Origin: Hyphomicrobiaceae bacterium
GTDB lineage: Bacteria; Pseudomonadota; Alphaproteobacteria; Rhizobiales; JAKIUO01
Length of the DNA stretch: 7,647 nucleotides
Direction: 5' to 3'
Assembly: GCA_021647535.1 (NCBI GenBank)
Contig: JAKIUO010000144.1
Span: 1 to 7,647, forward strand
The stretch's first letter is position 1, and every line of letters begins with the position of its first letter. Shown one piece after another: positions 5,113 through 7,647 of the stretch. Position numbers and translations under genes: made by a program. The notes beneath the pieces were generated by a model that was not told the origin of the DNA, did not search any database, and was given only the letters and a program-made list of their open reading frames with translations.

Positions 5113-6054
5113 ATGAAACGAGTCGCTTTTCTTCATTCAGTTTTTATTGCAGCCCTGTTGATCGTGAGCGGTAACGCAAGCGCTGTGACCCCGACCTGTC
5201 CTCCTGGCTACGTTCTTTCCGGTAACCAATGCCTGCTTGCCGCTCCGGCCCCGAGCTGCCCTCTGGGGTTCGTTTATGCGCAGGGACAGTGCCTGCGCTC
5301 GACGATGCCTGCTCCAATAGCAGCGCCCCCAGCCGGTCCATTCTATCCCCGCGAGGTACAGGCCAATCTCTGGGGTCTTGGTTGCCTGACGGGCGACGTC
5401 GCGATCGTCGTTAATGGTGCATGGGATCAGCGAAGTCGCGAAGCACTAAGAAAATTCTATAATGTGGCCGGGATTCGCCCCAGAAACCTCGAACCGACAC
5501 AAGCCGCCTCTGACGCCATCAACAACTCCAACGGCGCGGTATCCTGCTCAAGCTATACTGCACCAAGGCCGCCCAGATCATCGAGGTCGCCAAGGTCATC
5601 AAAGACCTCTCGAAGTTGCCGACCAAGGTTCAAGAGATGCATGAGAAAGGCAGCTCGAAACACTCATCCGCGGGAAAATCTTGAAATGGAACAGGACTGC
5701 AAACGCCAATTGGCGACCTGCAGTCGGAAAAAAGCGCGGAAGCGGCCCAGTGCAGTTCGGAAAAGACTGAGATGTTCGAAAATCAAATTTGCCTTTAGCA
5801 GAGGCAATACATGCCGATGTTCAGGTGGACGTATTTTTACCGGACGGGCCTGTGTGAAAAGGAGGAGGGCAAAACCCCGAAATCCGGTAAGAAAATGCAC
5901 ACCAGTTTCGGTGTGCAATCGACGTTATAGTTCCTGTCGGGCACGTATCGAGGTCGAGGGCAACCAAAAAGGCTGGGATGGGGATCTAAGGCGAGACCGC
6001 CACGATGCGACATGCCTGCCGCAAAAGACACGATGTCTCGCAAAACGTTGCTGA
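5113..6054 (+). CDS. Secreted Arg/Cys-rich protein with CPxG modules and a peptidoglycan-binding-like segment
   Basis: A protein of 313 residues. Residues 1-24 are a signal peptide (MKRVAF, core IAALLIV, cleavage ASA-VT). Two modules follow, C29-PPGYVLSGNQ-C40 and C49-PLGFVYAQGQ-C60, like the one at 160-171 of the divergently encoded SPOR-like protein. Residues about 81-145 (EVQANLWGLGC, NGAWDQRSREALRKFY, EPTQAASDAI) resemble PG_binding_1-type segments. The rest, 146-313, is strongly cationic. It begins with a Ser/Arg repeat (155-168) and contains two sets of CX6C pairs (C169/C176 with C196/C203; C268/C275 with C301/C308) around a C-RCSGGRIFTGRA-C module (234-247). GGAGG 7 nt upstream fixes the start. 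It is transcribed away from the minus-strand block across 159 bp. A periplasmic or exported protein binding anionic polymers or cell wall is plausible. The exact role is unknown. Confidence 0.8.
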   Translation: MKRVAFLHSVFIAALLIVSGNASAVTPTCPPGYVLSGNQCLLAAPAPSCPLGFVYAQGQCLRSTMPAPIAAPPAGPFYPREVQANLWGLGCLTGDVAIVVNGAWDQRSREALRKFYNVAGIRPRNLEPTQAASDAINNSNGAVSCSSYTAPRPPRSSRSPRSSKTSRSCRPRFKRCMRKAARNTHPRENLEMEQDCKRQLATCSRKKARKRPSAVRKRLRCSKIKFAFSRGNTCRCSGGRIFTGRACVKRRRAKPRNPVRKCTPVSVCNRRYSSCRARIEVEGNQKGWDGDLRRDRHDATCLPQKTRCLAKRC

Positions 6055-6058
6055 GATA

Positions 6059-6078
6059 GATAAGTTAAACTGCTTATC
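6059..6078. terminator. Weak AT-rich stem-loop between convergent genes
   Basis: GATAAG (6059-6064) pairs with CTTATC (6073-6078) around an 8-nt loop, right after the stop of the 5113-6054 gene, followed by CTCTTGTTTC. The stem is short and AT-rich and overlaps the stop of the converging transposase remnant. It may be a weak terminator. Confidence 0.25.
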
Positions 6079-6439
6079 CTCTTGTTTCAGGTTCCTTCAG
6101 CATATCGCAGGTAATTTGTGTGCTGATTATGCTGTTTTTGAGCAGGGTGGCCATGGCTGAGGGGCGGTTTTTGCGTCTGTTGAAGCGGAATACGAACTCG
6201 TCGAGATAGGATTGCAGGGTTTTGACGTCGATTTGAGACTCCGACTTCGCACCCTTGCTCTCTTTATTGAAAACCCCTTGCGCACTCTCCAGCAACTGGT
6301 CGCGCCAGAGCTTGATCTGGTTGGCATGTACATCAAAATGCTGCGCCAGCTCAGCGAGGGTCTTCTCACCCTTGATCGCTTCAAGGGCCACTTTCGACTT
6401 GAAAGCGGGGGTGTGATTGCGTCGTGGTCGTCTCGTCAT
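6074..6439 (-). pseudogene. Chimeric transposase remnant: IS3-type OrfA front joined to IS1595-type transposase tail
   Basis: A protein of 121 residues from the ATG at 6439, supported by AGGAG (6451-6447) 7 nt upstream. Residues 1 to about 70 (RRNHTPAFKSKVALEAIKGE, KTLAELAQHFDVHANQIKLW) are a standard IS3-family OrfA helix-turn-helix of the Tnp_1/HTH_Tnp type. From about residue 73 the chain changes to TLQSYLDEFVFRFNRRKNR and later CDMLKEPE. This is the extreme C-terminus of an IS1595/ISXO2-like transposase and has no place in OrfA. The OrfA leucine zipper, the frameshift signal and all of OrfB are missing, as is the IS1595 catalytic domain. The junction lies near 6225-6235. This is most likely an in-frame deletion or recombination scar between two ISs, with no transposase activity. 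The helix-turn-helix could still bind IS ends. Confidence 0.75.
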
Positions 6440-6506
6440 TTCAGCTCTCCTGTTGTCGGCATCTCGCCGGTTTACAGGCCAGAAATTCACTTATAGCCAC
6501 TGTACA
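6074..6506 (-). mobile_element. Composite IS3/IS1595 remnant with one probable IS3 end
   Basis: Read on the minus strand the element begins TGTACAGTGGC (6506-6496) 67 bp before the OrfA-type start. A 5'-TG end followed by a short leader is usual for IS3-family elements. The opposite IS3 end is not in the window, since the element switches to IS1595-type sequence near 6230. It forms the right border of the secreted-protein cluster. Confidence 0.5.
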
Positions 6507-6817
6507 GGTTTCCCGAGCCACTTCTGTGCCCTAAAGTACTGTTGATTATAGTGACACAGGCATTATATATTGTTACGAACAGAAAGCTGAAAAGGAAGTT
6601 TTGTGATTGTTGTTGAATCCCTCTCCGAGGTTAGAGATTAGATAACCAACAAGGTGTTCTGGCGCGATTGCTTCATGGACGCTGGATCTGTTTTTTGTCT
6701 AGACACTCTCGACCTCACTGAAACCGAAAGTCTCTGCACCTAGCAGGGGCTTCATGAGTGCTTGGAATTTGTCTGCGAAAATATTCAAAAATGTGCGCAG
6801 AAACTGATGAGAGATCA
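6507..6817. other. Intergenic region between the IS remnant and rsgA
   Basis: These 311 bp hold no convincing gene. Visible items are a possible weak plus-strand promoter (TTGATT 6542-6547, 18 bp, TATATT 6566-6571) and a 12-codon GTG frame at 6603-6641 with AAGGAAG upstream. There is also a 41-codon minus-strand frame at 6824-6699 that reads like protein but matches nothing I know, and a TCTGCG/CGCAGA pair (6772-6777, 6796-6801) near the rsgA start. None is firm. Confidence 0.4.
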
Positions 6818-7647
6818 ATGACATACAAATTTTCTAAACTGGCCGACCTTGGTTGGGCTACTTTCCATTCTTCACAACTCGACACAGCTGATCTGGATAG
6901 CCATATCCCGGTAAGAGTCACTGAGGTCCATCGCAATAAAATACGCGTGGTCGGACCTTCTCTTGATTGTTTTGTCCCGCCTTTCTATGCATCAAATGGT
7001 GACGATGAGGCGCGAGCTACGGTCGGTGACTGGCTGTTGCTTGATAACCAAACCCTTCAACCACAACGTCTGTTGGACCGCCAAAGCCTGTTAAAGCGAG
7101 GCGCACCAGGATCGGACCGAAAAGTTCAACTGATTGCAGCCAATATTGATACGCTTTTTATTGTGTCCTCATGCAATCAGGACTTCAATATTGCGCGACT
7201 GGAACGGTACCTGACATTGGCGCGTGAAGCCGATGTCTACCCGGTCATCGTCCTCACCAAGGCAGACTTGACAGACGTGCCGGAGGATTATGAAAGAGAT
7301 GCTGTTAAATTGACGCCAAATCAGGCCGTGGTGCTATTAGACGCGCGAAAGGTTGGTGATGTAGAATGTCTCCTCCCATGGTGTGGGAAGGGGCAGAGCG
7401 TTGCATTCGTAGGGTCTTCGGGTGTTGGAAAATCGACCCTTATCAATACCCTTACTGGTAAGGAGCAAGCTGCAACACAAGGTATCCGCGAAGGTGATGC
7501 CAAAGGGCGCCACACCACGACAAACCGTGAACTGCATCAACTGCACACCGGAGGATGGCTCCTGGACACCCCGGGAATGCGTGGGCTGGAACTAACCGAT
7601 GTGCAGGCGGGGCTTGGTGAAGTGTTTGCCGATATTGCCGAACTGGC
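6818..7647 (+). CDS. rsgA: Ribosome small-subunit-dependent GTPase A, N-terminal 276 residues (runs off the right edge)
   Basis: RsgA (YjeQ/EngC) is a cytoplasmic GTPase that binds the 30S subunit late in assembly and helps release RbfA. The frame is open from the ATG at 6818 to the window end. An OB-fold-like N-terminus (PVRVTEVHRNKIRVV, residues 31-45, to VGDWLLLD, 69-76) is followed by the circularly permuted GTPase core in the family order G4-G1-G2-G3. These are TKAD (147-150), P-loop GSSGVGKST (199-207), the switch GRHTTTNRE (230-238) and DTPGMRGLE (250-258). The C-terminal zinc-binding part lies outside the window. The LADLGW start region is typical of homologues. An in-frame ATG at 6791 would add nine residues without a better ribosome site, and the site before 6818 (GAGAG, 4 nt away) is weak, so the start is moderately certain. 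It looks like core-genome sequence at the edge of the accessory segment. Confidence 0.95.
   Translation, partial: MTYKFSKLADLGWATFHSSQLDTADLDSHIPVRVTEVHRNKIRVVGPSLDCFVPPFYASNGDDEARATVGDWLLLDNQTLQPQRLLDRQSLLKRGAPGSDRKVQLIAANIDTLFIVSSCNQDFNIARLERYLTLAREADVYPVIVLTKADLTDVPEDYERDAVKLTPNQAVVLLDARKVGDVECLLPWCGKGQSVAFVGSSGVGKSTLINTLTGKEQAATQGIREGDAKGRHTTTNRELHQLHTGGWLLDTPGMRGLELTDVQAGLGEVFADIAEL

Noticed and set aside
4954..5136. Longer N-terminus for the SPOR-like protein, starting at 5136.
   Set aside because: It would add 61 residues ahead of a good signal peptide, overlap the divergent gene and cover the operator-like repeat. The ATG at 4953 gives a normal secreted protein.
5462..5644. Alternative plus-strand frame suggesting a frameshift in the Arg/Cys-rich gene.
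   Set aside because: The main frame stays open through the region and keeps regular cysteine spacing before and after it. The alternative frame has no recognisable domain.
6440..6490. Extension of the transposase remnant to an ATG at 6490.
   Set aside because: The IS3 OrfA family begins at the MTRRPRRNHTP segment, and AGGAG lies 7 nt before the ATG at 6439. The extension is IS leader sequence.
6603..6641. A 12-codon GTG frame with AAGGAAG upstream, as a possible leader peptide.
   Set aside because: It is too short to judge. It has no run of regulatory codons and no attenuator-type hairpins after it.

Overview
The window most resembles accessory DNA from a Gram-negative bacterium, probably an alphaproteobacterium. 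The grounds are the domain style of the secreted proteins (LprI-type, SPOR-like and peptidoglycan-binding-like domains of the kind seen in rhizobial and related genomes), the IS types and the form of the RsgA protein. No rRNA, tRNA or CRISPR was seen, so the lineage is an inference of moderate confidence.

Layout. At the left edge (3-221) is the 3' end of an IS4-family transposase and the probable IS end. A 275-bp leader follows, with a good sigma70-like promoter and several short hairpins, then a plus-strand gene for a small secreted cysteine-rich protein (497-874). A perfect 13-bp inverted repeat lies after it. Next, on the minus strand and read from right to left, is a compact five-gene block: 4953-3829, 3784-3413, 3351-3091, 3030-1483 and 1447-1070. 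Its gaps are 44, 61, 60 and 35 bp, and it ends in a convincing Rho-independent terminator (1016-1061). A divergent plus-strand gene (5113-6054) shares a 159-bp intergenic region with the block, and that region contains a repeat resembling an operator. On the right is a minus-strand chimeric transposase remnant (6439-6074), IS3-type OrfA at the front and IS1595-type at the back. A 311-bp region without a convincing gene follows, and then the start of rsgA, a housekeeping ribosome-assembly GTPase cut off by the window edge.

All seven genes between the IS remnants encode predicted signal peptides, and all mature products are rich in cysteine. Six of the seven (all but the SPOR-like protein) share CX3C and/or CX6C pairs that would suit disulfide-stapled helical hairpins. 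The SPOR-like protein is linked to the divergent gene instead by a CPxG...GxQCL module. The larger proteins add domains connected with the cell wall: a SPOR-like C-terminus (3829-4953), a peptidoglycan-binding-like segment (5113-6054), and a beta-propeller fused to an LprI (lysozyme-inhibitor-like) domain (1483-3030). The simplest reading is an IS-flanked, co-transcribed set of periplasmic or exported disulfide-rich proteins acting at the cell envelope or toward a host or competitor. The function is not known from the sequence. This block is the best candidate for an undescribed system in the window.
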